DNA of 64,000 bases from Colias croceus (taxonomy: Eukaryota > Arthropoda > Insecta > Lepidoptera > Pieridae). A program made the translations under genes and the position numbers. This document shows positions 11,249 through 21,786 of this stretch, piece after piece (positions within the stretch are counted from its first letter, which is position 1; every line of letters begins with the position of its first letter). Where the stretch lies: contig NC_059554.1 in NCBI RefSeq assembly GCF_905220415.1, positions 9,759,001-9,823,000 of the forward strand, in the 5' to 3' direction. The notes beneath the pieces are model-generated. The model saw nothing but the letters and a program-made list of their open reading frames with translations. It ran no database searches and was not told where the DNA came from.

Positions 11249-11394
11249 GAATTTGATATTTTTGGTTTTATGACATTCAAATGCTTTATAAATATAAATT
11301 TATAAATATAAAGAATATAAACATTCGATCACGAAATTATGCGGGTTCGAGTCCCGCCTCGTGATCGAATTTTTTCTATTCTTTATAAATTTAT
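11249..11394. mobile_element. Small retroposed tRNA-T-arm hairpin
   Basis: This 146-bp insertion has 14-bp direct repeats of the kind made by LINE machinery. Its core is a hairpin: ATTCGATCACGA (11323-11334) pairs perfectly with TCGTGATCGAAT, enclosing a T-arm GCGGG-TTCGAGT-CCCGC that fits the tRNA B box. Beyond it, further imperfect inverted repeats (ataaatttataaa...attcttt) lengthen the stem. The 3' half thus looks like acceptor plus T arm of a tRNA, while D and anticodon arms are missing. A run of six T follows the stem, as in a Pol III terminator. It may be a tRNA-derived SINE relic or a mini-tRNA-like retroposon. Confidence 0.55.
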
Positions 11395-11408
11395 AAAACA
11401 CGAAGATT
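11395..11408 (+). repeat. 14-bp target-site duplication, right
   Basis: Exact copy of 11235-11248. Confidence 0.8.
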
Positions 11409-11472
11409 TTAAAAATGTAACCAATGAACACAATCAATATTAGATTAATTGTAATGGTGTATAAAAAGTATT

Positions 11473-11926
11473 ATGTCCTATGGAATTCTACTATGGGGCA
11501 GGGCAGCAGATATAGAAACTATATTTATCTTACAGAAAAGAGCCATTCGCTCTATATATAATTTACGTGCTCGGGACTCGCTAAGAGATCTCTTTAAGAA
11601 TACTGGTATCCTTACTGTACCATCACAGTATATATTTAATAATATTTTGCATGTACACAAAAACGCCGACTTACACACAAGAGTAGGAGATAAACACTGT
11701 TATGGCACAAGGAACAGAAATAAAATTGAAATGCCATTTTACCGGTTAGCCAAAGTTAAAAATTCATTTATGGGTCTAGGTATACGCTTTTACAACAGAA
11801 TTCCACATTGTATTAAAGAGTTTGGTAGTGCTAAATTCAGGTAAAACTCATGTAAAAAATATATTAGTTCAGAGAGCCTATTATAGCATTAAGGAATATA
11901 TGGAAGATGAAAATGATATATTATGA
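11473..11926 (+). pseudogene. LINE reverse-transcriptase C-terminal fragment
   Basis: The frame from 11473 reads MSYGILLWGRAAD, then LQKRAIRSIYNLRARDSL, and ends near the pattern GIRFYNRIPHCIK. This is the C-terminal tail found after the catalytic domain in jockey/CR1-type LINE proteins (the 'Y-G-x-x-x-W-G ... Q-K-R-A-I-R' region). A stop follows AKFR at 11844, but the neighbouring frame continues in register with THVKNILVQRAYYSIKEY up to TGA at 11926, so there is a frameshift near 11840. The RT domain, endonuclease and ORF1 are absent. It lies inside the foldback element and is dead. Confidence 0.75.
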
Positions 11927-12362
11927 AGTTAGATATAAGTTACAGATTATGACGTAATATTGACATGATTTTAAAAGAGCAACTATTTAATATGATTAAT
12001 TACATTAAAATTACATAAATAAGTTTTATGCTGGGAATAATAATAATTAATATTATTATTTAATACTTAGTACTTACCTTATGTTGCTATTAATTATACT
12101 CTAAGAATATCTAGGCGCCATATTTTAATTATTGAGTTTTCATCTAGCAAAATTTCAAGGAACAGATATTATTATGTACCTATTTAAATCATTCTTATTA
12201 TAGGTATTTTTATAAACATTTCCCTACCCATCCCTAAACTCGTACGTTTATTCGTATTATTAAAACTTCAAGTATAATCAATTAATTTGTGTTTCAGTCG
12301 TTTGTTTCATCTTTCGGTGTCAAGTTGCTATCGTTTGCGTTAGCGGGAACTACCAATGCGGG

Positions 12363-13316
12363 TTTTCCTTTGAAAACGCGGGCGAAGCCGCGGGCGGAAA
12401 TCTAGTGAATAATATAAATAAGAAAACATAAACATTAAGGTCTATACATATCGCTGCAGTGCTGATACATGTAAATATGGCCCTTATGCGTCGCAACGAC
12501 AATCATTGATGACGTCACAGCGCAGTAGTTTACTATGCAAACATAGTTTTTCAGTTAATTATTGTAAAAATTATCAAAATTAAATAATTTTTTTTGTAAT
12601 TGATAGAGCAAATCGGGAGCAATTTTTTTGGAAAAAATTTTTTTATGAAAAGTGAATATTTTTCATTCTATAGGGAAATCAAGTTTTCAGTATTTGGATT
12701 TTTTTTTAAATTAATTATAAATAAACTAATAATTATAGAAGTGGAGCAATTACTGATTCTGATGGAGCATTTAAGGAGCAATTTTTTTGCAAAAAAATTT
12801 TTTATGAAAAGTGAATATTTTTCATTCTATAGGGAAATCAAGTTTTCAGTATTTGGATTTTTTTTTAAATTAATTATAAATAAACTAATAATTATAGAAG
12901 TGGAGCAATTACTGATTCTGATGGAGCATTTAAGGAGCAATTTTTTTGCAAAAAAATTTTTTATGAAAAGTGAATATTTTTCATTCTATAGGGAAATCAA
13001 GTTTTCAGTATTTGGATTTTTTTTTAAATTAATTATAAATAAACTAATAATTATAGAAGTGGAGCAATTACTGATTCTGATGGAGCATTTAAGGAGCAAT
13101 TTTTTTGCAAAAAAATTTTTTATGAAAAGTGTATATTTTTCATTCTATAGGGAAATCAAGTTTTCAGTATTTGGATTTTTTTAAAAATTAATTATAAATA
13201 AACTAATAATTATAGAAGTGGAGCAATTACTGATTCTGATGGAGCATTTAAGGAGCAATTTTTTGAGATATTAATAATTAAAAAAAAAAAACTTTCCGCG
13301 CTAACTTCCTTCCGGT
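12363..13316 (-). repeat. Right inverted arm of the foldback element
   Basis: Inverted copy of 9668-10153, about twice as long because it contains four 159-bp units where the left arm has one. The innermost ~50 bp are the Helitron-like 3' end (CTAG at 12406-12409). Confidence 0.85.
12617..13252 (+). repeat. 159-bp tandem repeat, exactly four units
   Basis: Units start with gagcaattttttt at 12617, 12776, 12935 and 13094, and the next start motif stands at 13253. They are nearly identical; the first differs at 'ggaaaaaat' and the last has gtatat for gaatat. Because 159 is divisible by three and no stop falls in one frame, the array yields a spurious 194-codon open frame. Confidence 0.95.
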
Positions 13317-13325
13317 GTCTAAATG
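13317..13325 (+). repeat. 9-bp target-site duplication, right (GTCTAAATG)
   Basis: Exact copy of 9659-9667. Confidence 0.85.
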
Positions 13326-13426
13326 TAGTAGAAATAATAACAAATCTTCTAATATCCTATTTTACCTAACCAAAAAATTTAACCATCACTTCGTGTAAGT
13401 AATGGTTAAATAAATAATAAAATAAG

Positions 13427-13690
13427 TATTTCGGGACAATTTTCACACACGGCACGATCTGATCCCATACTAAGCTTTTCGATTGTGTTATGGAAACCAG
13501 ATGGCTGATAAACATACATATATAATTTTAAATAAATACTTATATAGATAATTAACACCACAAAGATATTTGCTCCGTGAGCAAATATCTTTGTTCATCA
13601 CACAAATATTTGCCCCGGGTGGGAATCGAACCCACGACCTCTGGCTTGGAAGGCAGGGCCACTACCAACCAAGCCAACCGGTCAGTCATA
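13427..13690 (-). mobile_element. tRNA-derived SINE
   Basis: On the minus strand the head reads as a degenerate tRNA: A-box-like TGGCTTGGTTGG, anticodon-stem region ccctgccTTCCAAG, and B box GTGGGTTCGATTCCCAC. The acceptor strands (gaccggt versus ccggggc) do not pair, so it is not a working tRNA gene. It is followed by 'caaatatttgtgtgatgaac', a 16-bp hairpin (13560-13594), an AT-rich middle, and a tail block 'cacacggcacgatctgatcc' that recurs at 22664-22735. The type is widespread in moths and butterflies. Confidence 0.75.
13560..13594. repeat. 16-bp hairpin inside the SINE
   Basis: ACAAAGATATTTGCTC and its exact inverted copy flank CGT. It may be a private duplication in this SINE copy. Confidence 0.8.
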
Positions 13691-13691
13691 A

Positions 13692-14615
13692 TATCTATAA
13701 AGTAAATTTGTTGATTGTTATCATAGTAATAACAGGAAAAAGTCCTCAAACGTTGAACTATCGATATAAAAGATATTATTTATAGTTACAAAGGAATTGT
13801 GACACAAACACTCATAGTGAACAATGATACAAGAACCCCACGTGCATTTTATAATTAAAAGCTATTCTCGGCACCATTTATAGTTATTGGATAACAATGT
13901 ATTGCAAAAAGAAATATATGAGTTGAATTCAGGACAAGCACCTTACTAAGAACTAAGTTCTTAGTTTGTTAGATGATAGAACACTAAAAAATAGTAAAAC
14001 TATAAAAAGAAACAGTAATATGGAAAAGAAAGGCAAATTTGTAATTCATTAAATCTTTGATGTAATTTTATTAGAATTAAGAACGCCCATATAAGTATTT
14101 TAATTCCACTCGTATCATAACACAAAATCCTCACTTATCTCGCAAATAAACCTTACAAAATCCGGAATTCAACAAATCATAACTTCAACATATGCTAAAG
14201 TTCATAACAGTTATCTATAATGATGCTTATCTAAGTGCAGAAGTTTTAACATTTCCGAGCGAGCATTAGCATATTATCAGGCTCCTGGCCCGGGGCCGCT
14301 ACATTTGTCATCATAACTGCGACTGTGTGAAAAATTGTTCAATTCAAATCAAGACTCTATTGTGATACGCGCAAGTGTTATAATGAAAAACACGCGTTTA
14401 AATTATGCACACATTTATGGGATATGAATTGTTATATTTTTGTGCAGAATTGTTAAATTAATGAGTTCATTTGCTGATGTGTTCAAAAGAGTTTGCGAAA
14501 GTAATTGTCATTTTAACTTTCTTTGTATGTCATGGAAAACAGTATCATCTTATATAAGATCTTATAGAAGCCGCGGTGCGAAGGTAGCAAATAATCTATA
14601 CATACCTATAATAAA
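13692..14615. other. Stretch without a recognised gene
   Basis: AT-rich DNA with no coding motif. The part at 14260-14330 (around 'ggcccggggccgctac') is locally GC-richer. Confidence 0.5.
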
Positions 14616-14717
14616 TCTGTAGAAGGGTCAATTCTGTACATTGAAAATATTGAAAAAATAAATACCAGGGGGTGTTACTGGATCGATACCAAACCCAAAT
14701 ATGTGATTAAAAAAATT

Positions 14718-14750
<33 letters not shown>

Positions 14751-15078
14751 ATGTGAAGGCATCACGTGAAAACTAGCGGTTCCATTTCGATGAAACTTGG
14801 TATAATTATACCTTATTATCCTGGGCGTAAAATAGGATACTTTTTATCCTGGAAAAATACGTAGAAAAAAATTAATCTTAATTTTTCAGTTTTATCCATA
14901 GACGTTGTTCCGTAGAACCGCGAACACACGTTGCGTATTATTATAGGCCTAACCGTATTTGGGAATTGGGTTCAATAGATATTTATAAGATGTTATTGTC
15001 AGAGGTCTCAAAATGGAGAAATAAACCATCCACGCGAAGAACGACATCCGCGCGGACGGAGTCGCGGGCGGAAGCTAG
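14616..15078 (+). mobile_element. Helitron-like non-autonomous element (copy 2)
   Basis: Starts A|TCTGTAGAAGGG and ends gcgggcggaagCTAG|T. A (GTCT)n run sits at 14719-14750. It is the longer sister of the inverted copy at 685-987. No rep/helicase coding sequence is present. Confidence 0.75.
14719..14750. repeat. (GTCT)n microsatellite
   Basis: About eight GTCT units inside the Helitron-like element; the sister copy has a shorter run of the same motif. Confidence 0.9.
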
Positions 15079-17594
15079 TATAAAATAAGACCCTCCATAC
15101 ACATAAAACCAAGACAAGAAACTCATAATTCTATAATCATATTTGGCAACGCATAATATATCATTCATATTCATTCATGCATATTTAATTCTCTCGTTTG
15201 ATTATTCATTCATTCACGACAGCACTATTTGTTGCAGTTATGAGAAATGTAGCACCAGCATAAAACGTAGTTTTTTTCATCACATTACTTAAAGCTTCTC
15301 TAACTAATATTATGAAGAGGAAATTTTGATTTTTTGTTTGTAAATTATGATTTAAAACTTATGAAAGCGATTTCAAAAATAATTTTACCACAAGACTTTT
15401 AAATTCTTCCGAAGTATATTTTTTAAACATGGCTAGAACACCGGGAATTTTCTACACGTTGTAAATCAGAAGGCTTGTCGAAATAATGATAAAAAAAGTC
15501 AGTATGTTACATGAAGTTGGTTCATGTAAATTTTATAAATAAAATTTAACTTTAGAGAAAACATAATTACTTTACAATTGAGTTCAAATGGAAGTTGGAT
15601 CCATCACCGCGTTAAGATATAAAGTTCCCTTAATGCTCTTTTTATAGTGTCTAGCTTTACCTATTTTTATACAATGTACTATCTAATTGTATTTAGTTTA
15701 AACGCGTTTTGTTTCTGGAGTAATGGCTTCGTTATTATGAAACAGTTTCAATTCCTTATGCATATTCAGTATTTACTAATTAATGTTAACGTTTACAAGA
15801 TAATTAATATTATTGTTTGTAAGTAATAGATAGGAGATAATATTCAATTCATCATCTTAAGAGATCGCGGGTTGACATCACTGATGACTCAATATACAGA
15901 GCGAATTAATATTAAACAGTTTTCTTTTGTTCAATTATGTATAAGAGTGAGTAGGCTAAGCATTAATATATCAGGATGTCTAGCCTTGTATTATTACTAT
16001 TTAGATAGTGCTCTAAATGTATCTTCTGTAAGAGATTACATATTTTAATGAAAAAAATTATTTCATTGATTTTAAAAAGAACTATTTTCAGCTATGAGAT
16101 CTCAATTTAGCAATAATTTAATGTATATTATAATTGAAATTAAAATACGTTATATTACTTATAGAATCGACTATTCAAAGTGTGATATTTGTTTGTAAAT
16201 ATTAAATTCTTCTTTCATAATAAAACAAGTACTAATATACTTGTAACAAACTAACATTCCAGTATATACTTCGAAAGTAATAAGGAAAAACTTTGAATGA
16301 CCAGTGCCAACTAATATATACTTACTTTTATATCCAGTCCCACTAAGCCCTCAATATTTATATTGAAGAGTATCACGACATCCTTATGAGATATTCGTGT
16401 TTTTATCGTGAGAAACATTGCCTGTAGAACGTTAAAGAGTACATTTGTTTATATTATTATTCATATTTTTAGCTCGTGTGATGTTATGTTAACTGTGCTT
16501 TTTTATATAACTAGCGCAGCGTGTCAGATGATGTAAATATTTTTAATGTGAATGTAATGAAAATGTTTCATTTATAATTAACATATTTTTCTCTTTAACA
16601 TGCTCTGCTCTCTTTGAATTTTGTTGAAGAAAGTAGCTTATGTCTTTTCCTGGATCTGAAACTACACTCTTTTCAAATTGCATCAAAATTGGTGCTGTTT
16701 TTAGCCATGAAAGCTATACATACGGAAAGACAAAAATACTTTTGCATAAACTTGGTATGGTTAATAGGGACTTACTAGTTACTCGTATAGGTGATAATAA
16801 ATTAACCATTGTGCGTTAGATTGGAACAGAGCTATTAAGAGATGTACTAATTGTCTTCGCTGCGGATTCCGAGGCATTACAGGTTGAGCATCAGTTAAAC
16901 GGTTGTTGGCATATTAAGCCAATGTTATATGCAGTTAATCTGTAGATTTATGGCATTTTATTTGAAGTAAAAATTAAATCGTAGTTATATTCAGTGAAGT
17001 CGTAGTTCTAGAAGTTTCTGTTCGATTCTGCGGTACCAATATAGAAAGAATTTCGTGACATTACAGACACGATTATTTTTTATTTTTATGGGTTTCAAGA
17101 AACTTCTATTCTGTAAATACATTATTTTTGGTAATAGGTATAAAAGAAACAACTGCAACTCTGTTTTTCTGTTTGTCTACCTGTGCATTCACGAAATACC
17201 TAATGGAACTTTGATAAGGAAATACGTCCCGTTTTGTCCCAACGAAAACTTGGACGGGAAATAAGTCTCTTGAAATTTATAACGTGAAACGATATCCTTT
17301 TTTAACCGACATTAATATTGCGTTGGAAATCACATCCCTTGAGGACGGATGGACCAATTTTGTTATTTGTCTTAAAATTTGTTTCCAAATTAGGTTTTTA
17401 TGGAAATAGAAAAAGTTTGGTGGAACTTTGAAAAATCTGAACAAAACTGTGATTTTATACTTCACCACTTTGAGAATGAAAATTTGAGGTTTTAGAATTA
17501 TTTTTATTACTATTGAATAATAATTTAAAAATATAATTTATTAGATTGAAACTGCAGTCATCAAACCATTCGTGTCGTGCATATCTAGACTCAT
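15079..17594. other. Stretch without a recognised gene; one decayed repeat
   Basis: No gene is seen. At about 16620-16760 the phrases 'gcatcaaaattggtgctgtt' and 'catacggaaagaca' look like a decayed Helitron-like/SINE-like body. The rest is AT-rich. Confidence 0.45.
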
Positions 17595-17597
17595 TTT

Positions 17598-17625
17598 GAG
17601 AACTCCACCGGGAATCGAATCCCAC
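17598..17625 (-). repeat. SINE B-box fragment
   Basis: Minus strand reads agtgggattcgattcccggt, a tRNA B box with its T-stem, as in tRNA-derived SINEs. No A box or full cloverleaf is found around it. Confidence 0.35.
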
Positions 17626-18106
17626 TAAATATAATCAGCAGTTCTCGAAATTATATCATAAATCTTGTTAATTCGACGATACGTAGTAACTACTTCTACT
17701 TTACTTTACACGAATTTCACGCACACGAAGAGAAAATACAAAAAGGGATTACATACAAAAATACTTTTCAGTGATTTCATATTTTTGATAGTAACACGAG
17801 TTTTATCATCGGGAAAACAGAATTTACAATGTATAGCTTATGCACCTACCTACTATATTTTGTTTACAAAAAACATAGTGGTATCATAGATTACGAGCAA
17901 CACAACATAATTATAAATTCACAACAATCCGAACAAGATACTTAAGAAGAGTCGTGCAAACTTTGCCTATTATATTATCCCGGATCGAAGTTTATAAACA
18001 AAACATTAAGGTAAGAGTGAAACTTTACATTAGCTAGCCGCAGAATACCTAACAGTGTTCTTAGGAGTTTCACTTTAAGTAGCTCGCAGTTGGCAAGGCA
18101 AGCTTA

Positions 18107-18480
18107 AAGCTCCCGTACACAATGGCGTGTGATGGGCCATGCCATTCATTGCACAACTATAGGCCACGATCACGTGATCACATAATGCGCATGGCTTGTT
18201 GCTGCTGCAGCTGGCAAACCACTTGCGATGGACGTAGAATAAAGAATTATAAAATATCATAAGCGCGCAACAAAAATTTACTAACCTGCTATGGGCCATT
18301 TTGTGAACACAACCACAGGTAGGTAACGTTACGCCATAATTCCTTTGAAGTGTGCCCGAAAAACAACATCCCGATCGCGTGCCACGACTGACAGTTGTGT
18401 GCCACGATATACCATCACCCCCTGTACACAATGGTGATTGCCTGAAATGGGCCAAAATACGCCGTTGTCTACTGGGGCCT
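18107..18480. mobile_element. Harbinger-like MITE
   Basis: Left end AAGCTCCCGTACACAATGGCG and the inverted right end AGGCCCCAGTAGACAACGGCG match at 16 of 21 positions, and TTA flanks both sides (18104-18106, 18481-18483), as for PIF/Harbinger. The interior repeats the phrases 'gtacacaatgg' and 'atgggcca'. A related block ('gccgtaattccttcatagtg') lies just outside at 18525-18570, so the structure may be part of a larger composite. The 126-codon frame across it is fortuitous. Confidence 0.45.
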
Positions 18481-18570
18481 TTACGATTCGATGCGTCGGC
18501 GGTTACGGCATAGTTTGCGGTGCCGTAATTCCTTCATAGTGTGCGTAATGGGCCAATACAGGGCCGTCTT

Positions 18571-19499
18571 GTCATGATTGCATATTAAGTTAACGTTATG
18601 ACTGTAACAAATTTCATCTTGGATTGTATAGATAGCATCTTGATTTCGGCTATCGATTTCTTAATAACTTTGAAAATAATTCAAGATCTTGCCATGCCAT
18701 TTGGTGAAATGATATTATTACCTACTACGTCGTATATATACAACTGCTTTTTACTAACTAAAAAGAGCTAAATGATTCTTATAAACTAATCATACGCCTA
18801 TGGGCATGATTAATCCAGATTCCACTTCAATGCCGTAGATTTTTACGTCATATTGAACTAATATTAATTACCTATACCTTTCATAAAATCTGCAAGAGTA
18901 CTTGCACATCCAATTAATAAAATCAATATACAACTGAGTTTGATTAGAGGAAAAATATAAATAAAACAAAAAAACTACCTGTGTTTTTAAGCAAAACATA
19001 TGATACGGAATCAGCAGAAGCCTTATATAGATTTGTATAAAAACTTTGGTCTGTAATAACATAATTTTATTATATTGCGAAAATCCGTGTACCGAAAGTA
19101 GTTTCACAAAACTTATAGAAGTTATGCAATTTTTCTATCAATTTGCGCGACAAGCGTTTACTAAAACTTCAATTTCTTGAAATCCACTCGTCGATACATT
19201 TCTGCATTAAATACTTTGACAGTTTTCTTTACCTGCACTCTGCGTTGTTTACCACTGCTTCTATTATTGAAGTAAATCCGCTATGTATATATGTAGAACA
19301 TATGTATGTATATAGAACATTCGTCACCATCACCAACTAACCAACCTTAATATCTATAAAGTATTAGCGTAGATAATAAAATAAGCTTAAATGATGATGA
19401 TAATAGTGATGTTGTAAGTGATTGTGGTGATCATGGTGATGGTGTTAGCGGGGATGATAATGAATAAAAAAGTTGATTTTGTGTGAGTATGGTGATTAT
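18571..19499. other. Stretch without a recognised gene
   Basis: AT-rich, no coding motifs. A GATGATG/GGTGATGG-rich patch lies at 19390-19470. Confidence 0.5.
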
Positions 19500-20055
19500 A
19501 ATGTTTATTTATTTTATTTATTTATTTAAACAATTAGATAACAGAGATCCATTTATGTTAGTACGTGACTTATTAACTAATGTTAGTAAATATTAAAAAT
19601 ATACTAATTATTATAAGTTGATGAGGCACCCTATGCGTAAACCTGTCTCTTTGAATGGACAAGTTCACGCACAAAGTATCCCATGAAAGATGACATGTAT
19701 CGCTCCGAAATGATCATCATGAGACTGTTGCGACTGCGCCGCACTCTATCTAAAGTAGACGCTGTTTTTCTGCGTATAATCGCCCAGAAGTCGTCAGTAT
19801 GCGCATCAGCAAACATTCCAGACGCACTGCAGTAGCGAGGCAGTCCCAACAGCATTCTAAACGCATTATTGTACATGACACGTAAGGCATTAAGCGATCT
19901 ATCAGTATAGTCAAACCATAGACTACCCGTGTAGAAATTTTGACAGTAGCCTTTAAAAAACGTGATTTTCACTGGATTACTACAACGGGCAAATCTACGG
20001 GCCAACATATTACTTCGGATCGCCAATGCCCTACGCTCACGCTCTATATCTACAT
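19500..20055 (-). pseudogene. 5'-truncated LINE (C-terminal RT tail and 3' UTR)
   Basis: The minus-strand frame reads ERERRALAIRSNMLARRFAR, then NALRVMYNNAFRMLLGLPRY and CSASGMFADAHTDDFWA. This is the well-conserved C-terminal region of a CR1/jockey-like LINE protein. It stops at 19631 and is followed by about 130 bp of 3' UTR ending in an (AAAT)n tail (about 19502-19529). The frame is open for about 140 codons but has no start, RT core or endonuclease, so it is a dead 5'-truncated insertion. It is not the same family as the large LINE at 33.7-36.9 kb, which has a poly(A) tail. Confidence 0.75.
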
Positions 20056-20667
20056 TATGATGATGATGATTATGCGTATAACAACGGTGGAAAAGCGCTA
20101 AATTTCCAGCCTCACAAGAAACAGTAACCCAAAGGGATTGTATAACTAGAAAACAGCATTACATTGTGCACATCCCATCCGTCAACGCAATGCGTATTTG
20201 AAACACAAACAAACTTAAAATTCACAAACACGAGGCAAAGCTGCTTGCTGCCAACCTTGTGTGCGATGTTTATTAAAGTTTTGGATTTGTCGTGTTATTT
20301 GTTACAGCATATCCCGCTTTTATGAGTTTCCAAATTAGTCATAAACGGCTGAACGAATATGGAAACCTTTACTCTCGATTTTAGTTTGCTTTCTTGCTTA
20401 AAACTTTTGAAGGAATAAGTTGTTTTACAAAGTACGACGAATACATAGAGTAACAAAATACATACCTACATTATTTCTGACAAATTCCCAATAGGGCTGG
20501 ATGAATATTGTGGACATAAGGACTTTCATTTGCAAATCGACTCATCACGAGAAAATTAGCTCTATCCAAATAAATACAAATAAGAAATTAGAGTTGAGGG
20601 GAATATACCTAACATAACGTTAAGTAGGTAGGAACGTTGCCGAGAGCATCATATGAAAAATTATCTT
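20056..20667. other. Stretch without a recognised gene
   Basis: No coding signal. A short (ATG)n run at about 20056-20072 abuts the LINE end, and 'aaacggctgaacgaatatgg' near 20345 is a remnant of an interspersed repeat. Confidence 0.5.
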
Positions 20668-20957
20668 CTCAAAAACAAGTCAAGCGCGGGTCGGATTCGC
20701 AACACCAAGGGTTCTGTACAATTAATAGGCTAAAGAGCAAACTTAAAAAATTCAACTGCGGCAATCGCTGCTTAACCTTAACTTCGATTTATTTATTTAT
20801 TTTTTTATATCGGCAACAGATATAAATCGCCTCTGCAGATTACAATTGTCTATATCTATCACGGTTCATGAGATACAGCCTGATTACTGACGGACAGACA
20901 ACGAAGTCTCAGTTATAGGGTCCTGTTTTTCCCTTTATGTACGGAACTCTAAAAACC
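20668..20957 (+). mobile_element. Dispersed lepidopteran repeat (unclassified, SINE-like)
   Basis: From 'caagtcaagcgcgggtcgg' through 'tcggcaacagatataaatcg', 'tatcacggttcatgagatac' and 'ctgacggacagacaacgaag' to 'tttatgtacggaactctaaa', this follows the order of a repeat I recall as common in butterflies and moths. It has no ORF and is diverged. Confidence 0.6.
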
Positions 20958-21649
20958 ATTACCTCTTAATGCTTAACAGTTACCTCAGGGAGGTATTCCG
21001 CACAGATTAACTTAAACACATAGGTTAATGTGAAAATTTTGTTGTTATTAAAATTATTATGGTGATTTTTAGGTGAGATTTTTTAACAAAGGATAGACTC
21101 GACAGGCGACACGCATGATCATGGAGTTAATGTTAATTAATTAATATCCTATTATTATTGTTTATTCAGACTCGCAAAATATTAAAAAGAGTAATTAAAT
21201 AAATGCTAGAGCTTATTTTAAAGACAAAAACAAAAATTATTAAAAACTATAAATACATTTGTTATCTGTTTTGTGTCAGACAATATTCGAACACAAATAA
21301 ATCCTATTAAATCCCAATGTAAAAAATAACAATTAATATGAAACTAAAAATAGGTGACCAATTTTAGTCAATTTTAATCCAATCGAACCAAATAATAGAT
21401 ATTATAAATAACATCAATTTAATTCACAGTAGAAATTATATGCAAATATAACAGACAATTATAATGCTAATTTGACATGTTAATAGGGTTCAAAGTGCGT
21501 ACATAGATAGTAATTAACGCAGTTCATTAGGCGAGCATGCCTGCCACGCTAGCTCTTGTTAACACATCCTTATGATATTTTAAAGATGCATAACTTTGTA
21601 ACGTGCAATGATTAAGACGCATAACTCATATTCAAGTTAGAAATGTGTT
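20958..21649. other. Stretch without a recognised gene
   Basis: AT-rich, no coding or RNA signal. Confidence 0.5.
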
Positions 21650-21786
21650 GGTAAGCGCATAACTCGAGAACAACTGAACCGATTTCGTTAATTCTTTTTA
21701 TAATACATTTCTTGAAGTACGAGGATGGTTTTTATGGAGAGAAAACGTAAAAATGTACCACGGGCGAAGCCGGGGCGGACCGTTAG
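21650..21786 (+). mobile_element. Helitron-like element fragment (TTAG variant end)
   Basis: Contains 'cataactcgagaacaactga', 'cttgaagtacgaggatggtt' and gaagccggggcggaccgTTAG, matching 54806-54975 closely. The usual CTAG terminus is changed to TTAG, and the 5' end is indistinct. Confidence 0.6.

Larger units (their letters stand above)
9668..13316. mobile_element. Foldback-type DNA transposon with nested repeats
   Basis: The ends are inverted copies starting ACCGGAAGGAAGTTAGCGCG, flanked by the 9-bp direct repeat GTCTAAATG. The left arm runs to about 10153 and the right arm starts at about 12363; they match closely as inverted copies, but the left carries one and the right four units of a 159-bp repeat. 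Long arms with internal tandem repeats and 9-bp duplications are the layout of Drosophila foldback (FB) elements, which are tied to the Mutator superfamily. The 2.2-kb interior has no transposase; it holds Helitron-like copies, a LINE fragment and a small retroposed hairpin. Superfamily is inferred from structure only. Confidence 0.8.

Noticed and set aside
12600..13184. 194-codon open frame with repeated peptide units
   Set aside because: It is the translation of the 159-bp tandem repeat, whose length is a multiple of three; no independent coding evidence.
12617..13252. CRISPR-like array
   Set aside because: Units are contiguous 159-bp repeats without spacers, in a eukaryotic genome.
13614..13690. 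Apparent tRNA-Gly-like gene (minus strand)
   Set aside because: Acceptor strands do not pair, and the sequence continues into a SINE body and tail.
18075..18455. 126-codon minus-strand frame rich in Cys and His
   Set aside because: Lies across the Harbinger-like MITE and has no recognisable domain or splice context.
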